Numbered from the stretch's first letter, positions 46,013 through 56,676 are shown. The stretch: DNA of 64,000 bases from Paralichthys olivaceus (GCF_024713975.1 NC_091111.1:15850501-15914500); one strand, 5' to 3'. The notes: generated from the letters alone by a model not told the origin. A program made the numbers and translations.

Positions 46013-46968
46013 CACACCCACGCACACACATTTCCCAGGGAGAGATGCAGTCTGACCCTGATCTACTATCTTACAGCTGCTCTCACTGCTTCCACCAGGT
46101 GATTACATCCATCAGTGCTGCCAGGTCTCTACAGATATTTTCAGGTATTAGGATTCATGTTGCTGCACTGGTTTGGTTTTGTGATTTCTGTATAATATGT
46201 CGTTTACACTGGAGCAGGCCACAGTGCTCTCCACCTGCTTCTCCTCCTTGCCCTTGTGTCGTACTGCAGGAATTCTGCAGACTCATCATTTCCCCCCGGC
46301 TGCTGCATGACGCGGTGTGCTTCAGTTAAGGCAGAGGAGCTATTCTCATCCTCCAGCGTGAGCCCACTTCCTGCAAAATGCCAGCCCAGAGATGAAGGAG
46401 CAGCATGTTAAACAGCTGTTAAGTGAGAAATAACCGGAGCGAGCGGCCGACTGAATGTCCTCAGTTGGAAAACGAGATGTTTTTACACTGCTCTGGGTGA
46501 TTTCACACAATAGTTGAGCTTAACGACAGCTGGTCTGTGATGTACGGAGCTGAAAGACGCTGGAAGCAAAAAGATCTGACGATGCTTAATCCAACTTTCA
46601 CCAAAATCCCAGAGATGCACTTCTGGCTCATCAATTTCTGTGTACTGAGAAATGTCTCAGTCATCAGAGTTTCCTGCACAAACATTTCAGCTGATGCCTT
46701 CCCCAGTGTACAGGTTCCTGTTCCTGTTCTGCATCACACAACTTCAGAAGACTTATGTTTTGATCTTAGTTAATAATGAGACACTGAAACATAAAAACAT
46801 GCGGCAACGAGAGAGAGAACTGTGCATGTGAAGTGCAGAAACCGAACCGCAACAATCTGTTATATTAAAAATCTATCATTGCGAATAAAAACAAAAGCAT
46901 TGTTTGTGCACGCGTGTTGCTGTGATACCTGTAGGACCATGGTTGTCTTTGCCGGTGTGGTTACCCAT
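41858..46968 (-). CDS. Cytospin-like (SPECC1/SPECC1L family) coiled-coil and calponin-homology protein, short form
   Basis: Cytospins link actin and microtubules and act in cell adhesion and cytokinesis. Eleven coding exons: 46929-46968, 45232-45708, 44953-45026, 43892-44451, 43738-43822, 43585-43660, 43221-43257, 42774-42870, 42561-42677, 42076-42135, 41858-41947; 1713 nt, 570 residues. Residues about 1-150 are Ser/Pro/Ala-rich. A coiled coil follows, including [20 protein letters not shown], aligned with the cytospin segment EEWRQFQADLQTAVVIAND. An acidic linker precedes a C-terminal CH domain: [65 protein letters not shown]1L has about 1117 residues, so roughly the first half is absent. 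The start is the first in-frame ATG (46968, [11 protein letters not shown]) and is the weakest part of the model. The CH domain and intron phases are secure; the exact orthology is not. Confidence 0.85.
43295..43520 (+). repeat. Interspersed repeat copy in a cytospin-like intron, with CTCF-like motif
   Basis: Begins ACTGTGTGTAAAGATGGACGA and runs through CGCCCCCTGCTGGC, GGTCATAAAGCCC and GGACATTTTGGCTTCATTTC. It is the fullest copy here of the family also seen at 29893, 33497 and 44808-44907. The minus-strand motif at 43353-43370 (CAGCCAGCAGGGGGCGGT) matches the CTCF core at 17 of 18 positions. Confidence 0.6.
44808..44907 (-). repeat. Inverted copy of the same interspersed repeat, with CTCF-like motif
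   Basis: On the minus strand it starts CCATAGACTGTAAATAAAA and reaches TGACCAGCAGAGGGCATC (44825-44808), a 17 of 18 match to the CTCF core. It lies in the cytospin-like gene about 1.5 kb from the copy at 43295, in opposite orientation. Confidence 0.6.
45947..46028. repeat. (CA)n-(CACG)n microsatellite
   Basis: About 15 CA units followed by about nine CACG tetramers, then CA again. Alternating purine-pyrimidine sequence rich in CG is Z-DNA prone. It lies in the second intron of the cytospin-like model, and the open frames crossing it are artefacts. Confidence 0.95.
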
Positions 46969-47617
46969 GATCCAGCAGGGGTGGGTACCTTCAGCGTCCT
47001 TCTTGTGCCCTCTGAGCTCCACAAGGCTGTCTGGACATGGGGGGGGGGGGTAAATATTAATATTTCACGAGTATGACTCACTGCTGAACTTTTCATCGAC
47101 AGAGGAACAAGAGTGCAACATGTTAAGGACAGAGCAAAAACCTTTGCTCAGGAAATCTTGAGTGCAAAATATTTTCTTCTTGAGGTGAAGACTGAGCACC
47201 TCCCCCACAGGGATCATAAAAAAACTGCAACAATTACAATTTATTAATAAAAACTAATTATAGTACAAAGTGTTGAGTCACCTGCTTTAAGTTTTTATAG
47301 GGGAGCAGAGCTACAACGGTGTTAAAATGATATGATGTTTGTTTGACGTGCACCTTCACCCGCTGCGCTGTGCTCTGATTAATTAACCACACTCCATTGA
47401 ATAATATAGTGATTTAAGGTTTCCATGGTTATCAATGAAAGAGCCATGCATTAAACAGTATGGATGATCTTGCAGAGACATTGGCAGTATACTCAGTCAA
47501 ACTCGGCATGCACACAACTTGCTATGATGCTCTGCATGTCACAGTTTTCCAGAGTCACAGCTGATCATTTTGGGAGAGAATTACATAAATGGACTGACAG
47601 GACAACCAACACTGCAG

Positions 47618-48412
47618 TGAAGTTAGTTTTAGGTTGGATACTCTACAGACATAATTTCCCTTAGGGACCATCAGTTACTTCCTGTTTGAAGAGGAACTAA
47701 CTGGTTTACTTTTGTAGCTTCCATCTCATGTCATGTCTATGAACAGATTCTGCAGGTGATTACACAGAATCTAAAGCTGAGGGACAAGATTTTGGCATCA
47801 GGAAGACTTCTGGTCTCCATCTCTACTTTGACCAATCATGTTTTGAGCAGGATTTGGTTGCCAGTATAGGTAAACCATCCGAGTGGAGAGCAAAAGCCAT
47901 GGAACACACTGACCCAAATACATTGTTAATACAGATGGTTGTTGATAGAGATGATCCAACAAAAAGTACAGCTGACAGTGTGTTTTGTGGAGACTCGTGT
48001 GATTAAAGAAACTAGACGGACTGTAAACTGTGCAAAACTCATGAGGGTCAAATATCTGCCGACTATAACACACGCCCCAAATATTGGCTGTTGCAGTGTT
48101 TGTTTTGGGTAGCGAAACAATTTGGCTTTAGTTTTGCCAAAGGGTCACATGATGTCCACGGAAACTACTGAACAAATGTGATAGAAAAACATACATTTTC
48201 ATATAAAATATCAGAAACACTAAAATACAAGAGAAACAATGGCCTCCTGTTGGTCTGGGGCAGCAACATGTGATGTGATTGGAAGTCAGTGGGTCACATG
48301 ACATGGAAACAATTAAAAACAATGAGGTTATCTCCAATCAATTCAAACGGGAATTTATTTATGGTCCCTAAACGAAAGCCTTGTGATCCAGATCCAACAT
48401 AAAACTAACTTC
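47618..48412. mobile_element. Non-autonomous DNA element flanked by imperfect inverted repeats, about 0.8 kb
   Basis: The left arm (TGAAGTTAGTTTTAGGTTGG...TTAGGGACCAT, 47618-47671) is mirrored by the right arm (ATGGTCCCTAAA...CCAACATAAAACTAACTTC, 48361-48412), with about 35 of 50 positions matching. The interior has no long open frame. This fits an old MITE-like copy. I could not define target-site duplications or the superfamily. Confidence 0.5.
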
Positions 48413-48697
48413 AACCTGAACAGCAAATTAATGCGCAACTGGGTGAATGCTATGAGCCGTTTTAAAGAAGAGCAACAATTAATTTGTAAAATGTTTTGAA
48501 AATTAGCCACTGCAGAGTATTTGTGCTTTTAACGAGCCAGTCTGCTTTAAAATGTCAGTTTTTTGAATGAAGTTCGGCGTCACTCTTCTCTAATGGTGAG
48601 GGCCAAGGGATACCTTTGTTTTAAGAATTTTATCTTAAGGCTGTGACATATGATGCATGTTACACACACACACTCACTGATCACAAATCCGTCCTAC

Positions 48698-48900
48698 CTT
48701 CCTCCACCAGCTGCTGGATGTTCCACCCCTTCCCTCCTCAGCTCTCAGCCGGATTTCTCGACCTCCTTGCCGGGCTGGTTTCTCTGTCTGCGTCCCTTCT
48801 CCCAAATTCACCGGAGGATTCGCTTCAAATGACTGAAAATCATTTTACTCCGAGGTCCCATGTTGATCACTCAGCTGCAGAGAGGCAGCGAGTCCCGGTG
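48698..48900 (-). other. Probable 5' UTR exon of the cytospin-like gene, with a small upstream frame
   Basis: A GTAGG donor (exon end 48698) follows reading frame IQQLVEEG, which joins in phase with the exon ending at 46929, but a stop precedes it and no ATG intervenes, so it is read as leader. A 17-codon upstream frame, ATG 48861 (AACATGG context) to TGA 48808, starts MGPRSKMIFSH. The cap site is unknown. Confidence 0.4.
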
Positions 48901-49489
48901 AATCTGCTTCTCCCTTAAATCCAATGCGACAAAAGGCGCAGGAGGCAGAACCCAAGTGTTTGCGCAGCAGCTGCAGGTTGTTGGATCAACATGAACGTTG
49001 TCAGTGGCGTTAAACAGAGCAACATCTGGACACGGCTCCACAGAGTTAAAGCATCGAGACAGTTTGTGGTCTGTGGAGGTGAGGAGGAGGTTCCACCAGC
49101 AGGGGGGTGATTGTCCTCTGTTACCTGCAGGTGTGTTTGTCAGGTAACAGTCACATGGTGGGAACATGTGTTGAGTCGAACCTCCTCCTCTGTTCTTCAG
49201 CTCTGTTTCACTGACTGAGGAACATCAAGGCTAAAATACAGACTCCTCCCTTTTCTTATAGACGCTCATTTTGACTTTTTTTTTTTATTGTTGCTGCTTC
49301 ATTCAAGGCCTCCTATTTGATATTTTTGGTATTTAAAATGTTAATATGAAAAGATAATCGATTAAAAAGCTCAATACTTCCCTTTGAAATAAAGTGGATC
49401 GGATATATGAAGTAAGAAATACTATTAAAATACCAGTAGCACTGTATTTAAGTACAGTAACAATCTAAGAGCAGTCTATCCTCTGATGG

Positions 49490-49565
49490 GATATGATATA
49501 CTTTATTGTCCCCGTAGTGAAATTTATCTTGGACTCAGTGCTGCACAGAATAATGCAGATAAAAA
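49490..49565 (+). mobile_element. Possible 3' remnant of a LINE-type retroposon
   Basis: ATACTTTATTGTCCCCGTAG followed by TGAAATTTATCTTGGAC and GTGCTGCACAGAATAA resembles the 3' end sequence shared by many fish non-LTR elements. It is short and has no coding part. Confidence 0.4.
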
Positions 49566-50324
49566 AAACCCATATAATAAAAATACAACAACAAACATAT
49601 TACTCCAAACATCCAACAAACAAGCTCAACCTCAGTATCTTCATATCTCATCAAACTCATTAAAATATCTTAAATATCGATAAAAATACACCCACCTCAA
49701 TCTTACCAACCTAACAAGTTTCACTGTCGACAACCCCGTGTTATATTCTGACAAATGAAAGTCAAATAGAAGCAGATGAAAGAAGCTGAAGACTGAAACT
49801 AAAGCTCTGGATCTGCACTGCATTGTATTAGATCATCTGCTTCAGGACCATGGACAGAGAACAGTGAAAAAGATATCTAGTGCCCCCAGATGTTCAAACT
49901 CAATACTGCTGGATGAACGGCAATAATATCCAAAGATGTTTTATCAGGATAATCAACAAAGACTACAGTCTGTAGCTCTGGGATGATGCCTCACTTCTCC
50001 AGGAGGTCGGTGCAAGTGGAGACAAACTGTGGGTTCAGTTCATATGAGAATGTAGATTTACGGTTGTTAAGTTGTGCCACTACACTGGAGATCATTGCAC
50101 TTCGACATCAGTCAGTGAGGGACATCAGGACAGAGTTTATCATCCTCATCCCCTAAACAGGAAGTTATTCCAGGGAAATTTCCTCAGTGTCGTCTTTTAG
50201 GGACAGATTTTCAAGTAAGTTTTTATCTTAACTTATTCTTAACTGTTTGAATGGTATTTTATTTACTTGTTTTTATATTTGTATTCTTTGTATTTTGTGT
50301 AGTTTACCTTGCTGCTCTAACTGT

Positions 50325-50343
50325 CTATCTATCTGTCTATCTG

Positions 50344-50394
<51 letters not shown>

Positions 50395-50404
50395 GTCTGT
50401 CTGT
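50325..50404. repeat. (TATC)n tetranucleotide microsatellite with GTCT variants
   Basis: About 20 units of CTAT with interspersed CTGT units at both ends. Confidence 0.95.
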
Positions 50405-50759
50405 GTATCAAATGTTTACTGAAAAGAAGGTTGTAACTTTTATTTTGATGTTAAAGAAAATCAAACAGACTGACAAGGTAACATAACGACAATGAAATAT
50501 TGTTTTAAGCTCAAACATGAAGTTCTGTAGTGAGCAAATATTTGTAAATCAACATATCTACATTATATATTTGAATTTACATTATCCATATTTTTGCTGA
50601 ACTCAAAATTTTAAATTTAAATTATGATTTCATAATGATTTTACATGTGGTGGAATTCAATTCTAACAGATTACACACTATCCATAAAAATCCAGTTGAA
50701 ACGACATGTTTCCCGGTGAAAGTTTGCATTGAGAAGTTACGTGTTTGTTACGTAGTTTC

Positions 50760-51086
50760 AGTCTGTAGGTGCAGACTTTGTAAAAATGGCGTCTGATGTG
50801 GGGCTGCCTTCACAGGCGGAGCTGAACCACAACAGCAGATAAGTCATGTCCGGAGGATGAAGTCTGCAGCTGCGTCAGGACGAGGAGACGCTCACATGTC
50901 GCCTGCATCATGGGAAACTGCTGCTGCGCTGCTGCTGCAGATGTTTCCAGCGGTGCAGACAACGAGCGTTTCCACTGCACCTCAGGGGACATGATGAAGA
51001 TGATGGTGATGATGAAGATGATGATGATGATGGTCGGTTTTCACGTTGTTTATCGCCCGTGCGAGTGACCTTCTGAGAGGAGGAAG
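50760..51086 (+). promoter_or_regulatory. CpG-rich promoter and 5' leader of a plus-strand gene
   Basis: GC-rich sequence with a ZNF143-type element (TGCATCATGGGAA, 50904-50916; reverse reading TTCCCATGATGCA), a GAT/GAAGAT triplet run (50995-51032) and a first exon with a donor right after it. A short frame at 50786 (MASDVGLPSQAELNHNSR, then stop) lies in the leader. No TATA box is seen. Confidence 0.5.
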
Positions 51087-51500
51087 ATGTCAGCGCTGAA
51101 AAAGGTAAGAGGGAGCACGCACGGTGTTAGTGCACGAACCCGAGCTCTTGTTGTTGTTATTGATTATCGTGCACCCGCATGTGATGTGAAGTGTGATGAG
51201 AGAGGATTTGACCCGAGTGTCACATCATGTGACCGTGAAGACTCGCAGCAGATTTAATGAGAGAAAGTTGTGCTCAGTCACTGTTGTTCACCTGCTTGTC
51301 TGCAGAGATCAGTCAACGCCACTGAATCAGGGCGAGGTGTGCGTGCGCGTGCGTCAATTAGAGGGTGGAAGGTGTGTGTGTGTGCGTGTGTATGTGTGTG
51401 TGTCTTTGGGGGGGTGGGAGGTGTGTGTGTGTGTGTATGTGTGTGTGTCTTTTGAGGGGTGGGAGGTGTTTGTGTGTGTGTGTCTTTTGGGGGGTGGAAG

Positions 51501-51536
<36 letters not shown>

Positions 51537-51762
51537 TTTGTCCTTGTGAATGGAGGGGACCCACAACTTCTGTCTTTAAACTTTCTTTGTCTGTGTAAAT
51601 GCCCACACACTCCCACTGTGCAGCTCCCCTCCATTCAGTGCATGTGTGTGCGTAGTGACTCAGCTGTATTGTACTATATCTGTCATCCATCTTTTCATCT
51701 GTCACAGGTGTTACCATGGCTACTACAGACTCACTGCTGTCTTTTCTTTGAGAAGGACTCAG
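51087..51762 (+). CDS. Putative first two coding exons of an unidentified gene (partial)
   Basis: Exon 1 (51087-51104) reads MSALKK in an AAGATGT context and ends at a GTAAGA donor. A candidate exon 2 (51708-51762), after TCTGTCACAG, continues VLPWLLQTHCCLFFEKDS in frame and ends at CAG/GTAAGA in phase 1. The promoter-like surroundings support exon 1. Exon 2 rests only on two good splice signals and an open frame. I do not recognise the protein, and no later exon is identified up to the right edge, so the introns would be long. It could also be a non-coding transcript. Confidence 0.35.
51366..51536. repeat. GT-rich minisatellite with G runs
   Basis: About three and a half copies of a 50-60 base unit: GGGTGGGAGGTG, then (GT)n with a TATG or TGCG interruption, then GTGTCTTT. 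Each unit has a run of four to seven G. It lies in the first intron of the putative gene starting at 51087. Confidence 0.85.
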
Positions 51763-51959
51763 GTAAGAGGTGGGAGGGGAGATTAAGTCATCACATGGTT
51801 GTATGGTAGCAGGGATGTGACGGAGTGACAGAGTACTGACACTGTAGTGTGGGTGAGTTTTAATACAACAAGAACCACAGCGTTGCCCTTGGTGACATGT
51901 TCCCTCATCACTCTGAACACAGCTTCAATATAGTTTATATTCAACTATACGCCAATCAC

Positions 51960-52140
51960 TTTGCACTGGAGGTCAGTCACCAGTTCAGACCCACAACAGT
52001 GTGTCTATCACACATCATCACACTTGGACAGAGCATCTGCGAGGGACAATTTAGAGCTCGCAGTGTTTTATCTGGAGGAGCCGGGGATTGAAACTCCGAC
52101 CTTCTGGTTGGTGGACGACCTCTAGCTCTATGTCTCCACC
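51960..52140 (-). mobile_element. Fossil tRNA-derived SINE
   Basis: On the minus strand the order TAGAGGTCGTCCACCAACCA, GAAGGTCGGAGTTTCAATCC and CCGGCTCCTCCAG matches the tRNA-like head of a common fish SINE, with the B box region at about 52081-52100. ACACTGCGAGCTCTAAATTG and further decayed body sequence follow. The 3' end is not clear. Confidence 0.6.
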
Positions 52141-53872
52141 CATTGTCAGCTGATCATTTGCTTATTTTCACATTCAGCAGAAACAGAGCAACATTAGCAT
52201 TCATTTGGAGCAGAGCCTCTGGACAGCTAATTCATTAATTCCAATCTTTTTAGTTTGCCTTCCTACCAACTCCTCAGCTCTGCTTAATTCTCCTGTGTTT
52301 ATCGGCTGCGTCATTCGGTGCAGACGGTGATAAACGATTTAAGAGCAGCATGAATGAACCAAAACAGGACATTTAACGGCCGTGCAACCAAAACAATGAG
52401 CTGAAAGACACAAGATCTGCACAGATGACACTAATTACTGCGGTGTTGTGGAGAATATGAGCTGAGAGCCTAAACGAGATTGTTGCGAATTAGTTAGAAC
52501 TCCACACGACTCTTCTTCTCGGCAGAGGTCAGAAAAGCAGAGAGAACCACCTGAGGAAGAAGAGCAGCAGGGGCCCGCTGCCTTTCTCTGGGCATTTTTT
52601 TGGACATCGGAGAATAGATGATCAAATACTGGCTCACGTCAGCACAAACATCAAATACTTTCACTATCACTGTGATGCTTTTGAAGAGGAAATCATGAAA
52701 GAGTAAATGGGAATTTGAATGTACTTGTTTATTAATAACACAGAAACAAAGGAAAGCGAGGCGTCTAATGATCTCCATCACATGAGACTAGAATTTATTT
52801 TCATTGGTTTATAATTCACAAATGAACGAACACATTCAGGTCAAGTTTGACTATTTTTACTCCGATGCTTTACCCTTGTGTTTTGCTCATTAACATTTCA
52901 TGTAGTTTTAACCCGACACTAATTACTCACTTGTGTGAAGTGTTCCTATGTTCGAAATTATAGATAAAATCCTTGTATAAAGAGTGTGGGGTGTCAGGTT
53001 TGACGTCAGGGATCGTATACGTGTTAATCGCATTCTCAAAAGGTCTTTTTAAACATTACAAACGAGCTGACGGTGAATTTTCAACTAGAGCATGCGTCAG
53101 ATTATCAGTGAGTTAATCATGTGAAGGGTCTTACTGGGATTTTACAGGCTTTGTCAGCACAAAGGTTCCTGATGATGAAGTGAAGGTGAAGACGAGAACT
53201 TGTTTGAAGTGCATAACCTAAAGTATTTCGTTTTTTTCTTCATCAGCCATCCACAAAACCTGCTCTTGATCATATCTTACTCATCGTTTCTCAAGGTTGA
53301 AACATTAACAACTGCGGGGAGCAAATCATTTAAAGGAACATAAAGCTTGTTGGATAAATAGCAGAGGCCGTGATGCTGCTTATGTTCTTTATGCAAAAGG
53401 ATAAGATTTAGAAAAATGAGCACAATTAGCTTTTAAAATGTGCTTTAATGCTTTTTAGCCTGGATCAGAGAGTTTGGCACAAACCTGTAAATCTGTGATA
53501 TTTCCAGTTTAGTGTTCCACCACTAGGTAGTGCTGTTTACTTTGATTGAAAAAAAAACAGCTGCTATAAATATTTTCATTTTGGTTTTATTAGAGACTGC
53601 AGTTTGGAGAACGGTTCGTTACAGGAATGGCAGCTTATTTCAAAACTTTCAAAACCCGATAAAATCTTAAACTGTTCAACCTAATATGGAGCAGTTTCTG
53701 TCAAATGTAGTTTCCTGTCAGTCGATGTTCACTGTGTGTTAGTAGAATGACAGAAATCCACCAGTTCTTTAAGGAGAAGATCTGATAGTTTGACAGACTG
53801 AGGAAAAACCTGGACTGACGAACTAATAGTCTGAATAAAACCATGTCCGTATTGTCATTGCACTTAAGCCCC

Positions 53873-54306
53873 TTTCAGACATGAACTCCGGGTCTGGACA
53901 TTTTCCAGAGTTTGTGTTTCACATGTGTAGCACACAGCAGGAGATTGTTTGGGTCAGACGTGTTCACAACAACAGGAACATGTCCGGAACATTCAGGCGA
54001 GCGATGACGTCCCGGTAGAGGAGGCAGGAGGCAGGACGTGACGTTGGTTTTTATAGCACATAGGTTTCAATTCTTATCAACAAAAGGTCTCAAATCTCTT
54101 CTATGTCCATGCTGACATGTTGAATGGCAAAATATTCTCTCTGGTAGAATCTTCATCAACTCGCCCACTCGCTCTCTGTGAATACTCAGGATTTGGACAT
54201 TTCACCCGGGGGGCGAGCAGGAAAAGTTTCAGAGCAACTGACTTGGCCTTTTGTGCTCTCATATACGGCCCCTGTGGAGTTGTCCAGAGTTCATTACATG
54301 TCTGAA
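53873..54306. mobile_element. MITE with TTTCAGACATG...CTCCGG terminal inverted repeats
   Basis: The left end CTTTCAGACATGAACTCCGG is answered by the right end AGAGTTCATTACATGTCTGAA at 54286-54306. The element is about 430 bases with no coding capacity. The same end sequence occurs at 63790-63813, so this is a family in this genome. Superfamily not determined. Confidence 0.65.
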
Positions 54307-54890
54307 TCCAAAACTATTGACTCCCACAACTCCAGAACAGCAGAAGTAGTGCCGAGACAGGAGAAACCAAAGACTCATTGTATAATATTACTTTTACCAC
54401 TGATCAAGGCATCTACGTTTGAGCTCTGACTTACCAAAGGCAATACGTCTTTTTCTTGACTTTGTCTTGCAGCTTTTTCTTTCCGTGCCCTTCTTTAAGC
54501 GGTCCCTCCTTTTCAATCTGCATCAACTATTGCTGAAATGTCCCTTTCATCAAGTGAAGGAGCACTGATATTCTTCTTGCGTAGCACCTTTACTCCTTCA
54601 GAATATCAATACGTCTTACATTTGGCCTCAAATCAATATCATCCTTTCCAAATCTGTGTTTATTCCTCTCTCAGATTGTCTTTCAGCCTTAGACGCTCGG
54701 CTGAGCTGTAGGACAGAAGAGGCTGGTGAAGGAGGGAGGACGTGAGGTGAATGTGAGGGCGGTCATGCTCGGAGATCAAGTGTTCTTGCTAGCTGTTGGA
54801 GTTCTTGGTTCTAGTTTGGATGAGAGGTTGTGTGATGACTTCATAAAGGCAGTGAGTACGATCGAGTCTGGTGGATCTGGTGCAGTGCGT

Positions 54891-55205
54891 TCAGCTCGGA
54901 ACTCTTTGGCGTGCTTCCGTCGTGTAGCTCTGTTGAACTTTCTCGATGGATGCATGTATGCCATTTAAACACCAGCACATGGTCTGAGAAACGTGTCTGA
55001 TCTCGGTGATGTCAACGGGGTCCCGATAAGACCAGGAAACGACTGCCTCCCATTCAGTCGGAGGAGTGATGTCATCGCAGGGAGAGTGTGAGGTTGGCTG
55101 AGGGTGTATTGAGCTTGACGTTTCATTACCAAGAGCGCCAGACATATGACCACATGTGCCGGTCAAAGAGAGGACACAGAGCAGGGAAACGGAGCCAAAT
55201 AACAT
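54891..55205 (-). CDS. Possible small secreted protein, orphan open frame of 104 codons
   Basis: From the ATG at 55205 the frame begins MLFGSVSLLCVLSLTGTCG, a good signal-peptide profile (short n-region, hydrophobic core, Thr-Cys-Gly junction). It continues with one N-glycosylation sequon (NET), four further or partly paired cysteines and a Trp/Asp-rich middle (WEAVVSWSYRDPVD), and stops at 54891. I recognise no family. It may be chance, or one exon of a gene spliced further. It is antisense to the stretch just before a plus-strand leader. A TATA-like TTTATAA at about 55232-55226 is too near the ATG to serve it well. Confidence 0.22.
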   Translation of the reverse strand: MLFGSVSLLCVLSLTGTCGHMSGALGNETSSSIHPQPTSHSPCDDITPPTEWEAVVSWSYRDPVDITEIRHVSQTMCWCLNGIHASIEKVQQSYTTEARQRVPS

Positions 55206-55299
55206 GGCAACACATTTGTGACTTGTTATAAAGCCCCTGAGAGGGAGAAGAGGAGGGGAGGAGGAGCAGCATGAGCGTGCATGCTGATGGGGATATGAG

Positions 55300-55782
55300 T
55301 GTGAGGAGCCACAGAGCTGCAGAATCCTGAATCCAGCAGATGGAGACTCCGCGTCCTTGTTTTGCGGTGATCCGTGGGAGCAACATGCAGCTCGCGCCGC
55401 TGCCTCGCACTGCTGCAGTGGAGGAGTAAATGCGGAGCCCAGCACTGCTCCAGGTGATCCACAGCAGCCCAGCCCGGCAGACTGCTCCCTCCTCAGCCTT
55501 CCCTCTCCTCCTCCTCCTTATCCTTCTCCTCCTCCACCTCCTCCTCCTCTTCCTCCTCCTCCTCCACCTCCTCCTCCTCCTCTGTCATTGCTCCATCCCT
55601 CTGAGGGCTCTGAGAAAAAAATCACAAGAAAGGAAAAGAAAAACAGAGGAGAAATCCTGCTTCTCCCCCTCCTCCATTCTCAGATGTGAAACACCTCTGC
55701 ATGACTGTCCACCGCTTCCCTGTCATCGTGTGAAGACGCATATGTGCTCCAATGTCTCCGGAACATAGAATCGCTGCAAGGT
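55300..55782 (+). other. Possible 5' leader exon ending in a strong donor
   Basis: A GC- and CTC-rich segment ends in GCTGCAAG/GTAAGAAT (exon end at about 55780). The last ATG in it gives MSPEHRIAAR up to the donor. The composition and the donor fit the long 5' leader of a gene whose coding exons lie to the right of the window, or an alternative first exon of the gene at 51087. No protein family can be assigned. Confidence 0.35.
55501..55583. repeat. (CTC)n imperfect triplet repeat
   Basis: About 27 CTC units with TTC, ACC and TAT interruptions; purine-rich on the other strand (GAG), so able to form triplex DNA. It lies inside the possible leader exon. Confidence 0.9.
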
Positions 55783-56676
55783 AAGAATGGTTGCTTTGGT
55801 TTTTCCTGAAGGCAAATCTCTGTGTCGGTGTTCTGTGTAACTGTGACAGCCTTGTGTGTGTGTGTGAATTTAACAGGTAGATGGGAAGTTGCCACAGCTG
55901 ATTAGGTAATCGGAATTTCTTGCAATGGTTTGAGATCAGAGAAGCTCTCAGAGATAACAGTCTCTATCAGATGTGCCAAATATATCTGTGTTCAGCTGTG
56001 GAGGGAAAGCAGCTCTTCTCCCCCTCATTCACAGCAAGCCGTGCAGGTGTGTGTGTTCATATGTACGTGTGGTTGTGTGTGTGTTTGTGTGTGTGACAGA
56101 ATCGAGCAGGGGTGGGAGGGATTGCTCCTTATCCAAGATCCTCGACGGGTAACAAGGGGATTCATCTTGACGGTGTGGTCAAACAGCTTCCCATCAATCT
56201 TCTCATGGACATGAACGTCGGCAGATATCCAAGACTTTAAACGTAACCGACACCGTCTTCTTTCAATGCCATCCATAGTGCATCATTATGTGATCATCTT
56301 AAATATCTATGATCTATAAATGAAGCTTGGAGAAAATTGGTCTCGTCCTCAAAAAATCAGTCATGCTTTTATGTTTCAGAGATGAATTGGTATTCGGTGA
56401 TGAAGAAGGGGAATGAAAGAGGTGAATGTGGACGACAGCAGGGAATAGATAGGGACAGGGGGATGGAGGGGATGGAGGGGTGAGGAAAAGGGAGGTGGAG
56501 GGGTGCGGGAGAAGTTACTCCATCACTCTCTGATTTGGGAAACCTGCCGGCCATCAGCTGAACAGTGCGATCGCTTTCAAATCCTCCAATCTCTCAGTCA
56601 CATGTTGGCTTCTGACGCCACAAAGCCTCAACCTGTAAGTGGCCTAATGAAGGTTCATTACTTTCAGCACCAATAG

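Noticed and set aside
45907-46329. 140-codon plus-strand frame antisense to the cytospin-like gene
   Set aside because: Begins in the CA/CACG array and lies in an intron; composition is repeat-driven.
49490-50200. Whole LINE copy
   Set aside because: Only a short 3'-type motif is recognisable; no reverse transcriptase or endonuclease coding sequence is present.
51358-51717. 118-119 codon minus-strand frames rich in His and Thr
   Set aside because: Translation of the GT minisatellite on the opposite strand.
53517-53540. CTCF-like motif CCACCACTAGGTAGTGC
   Set aside because: Departs from the core at invariant G positions; too weak to list as a site.
55357-55689. Pro-rich 110-codon plus-strand frame
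   Set aside because: Driven by the CTC repeat in the possible leader exon; not a recognised protein.
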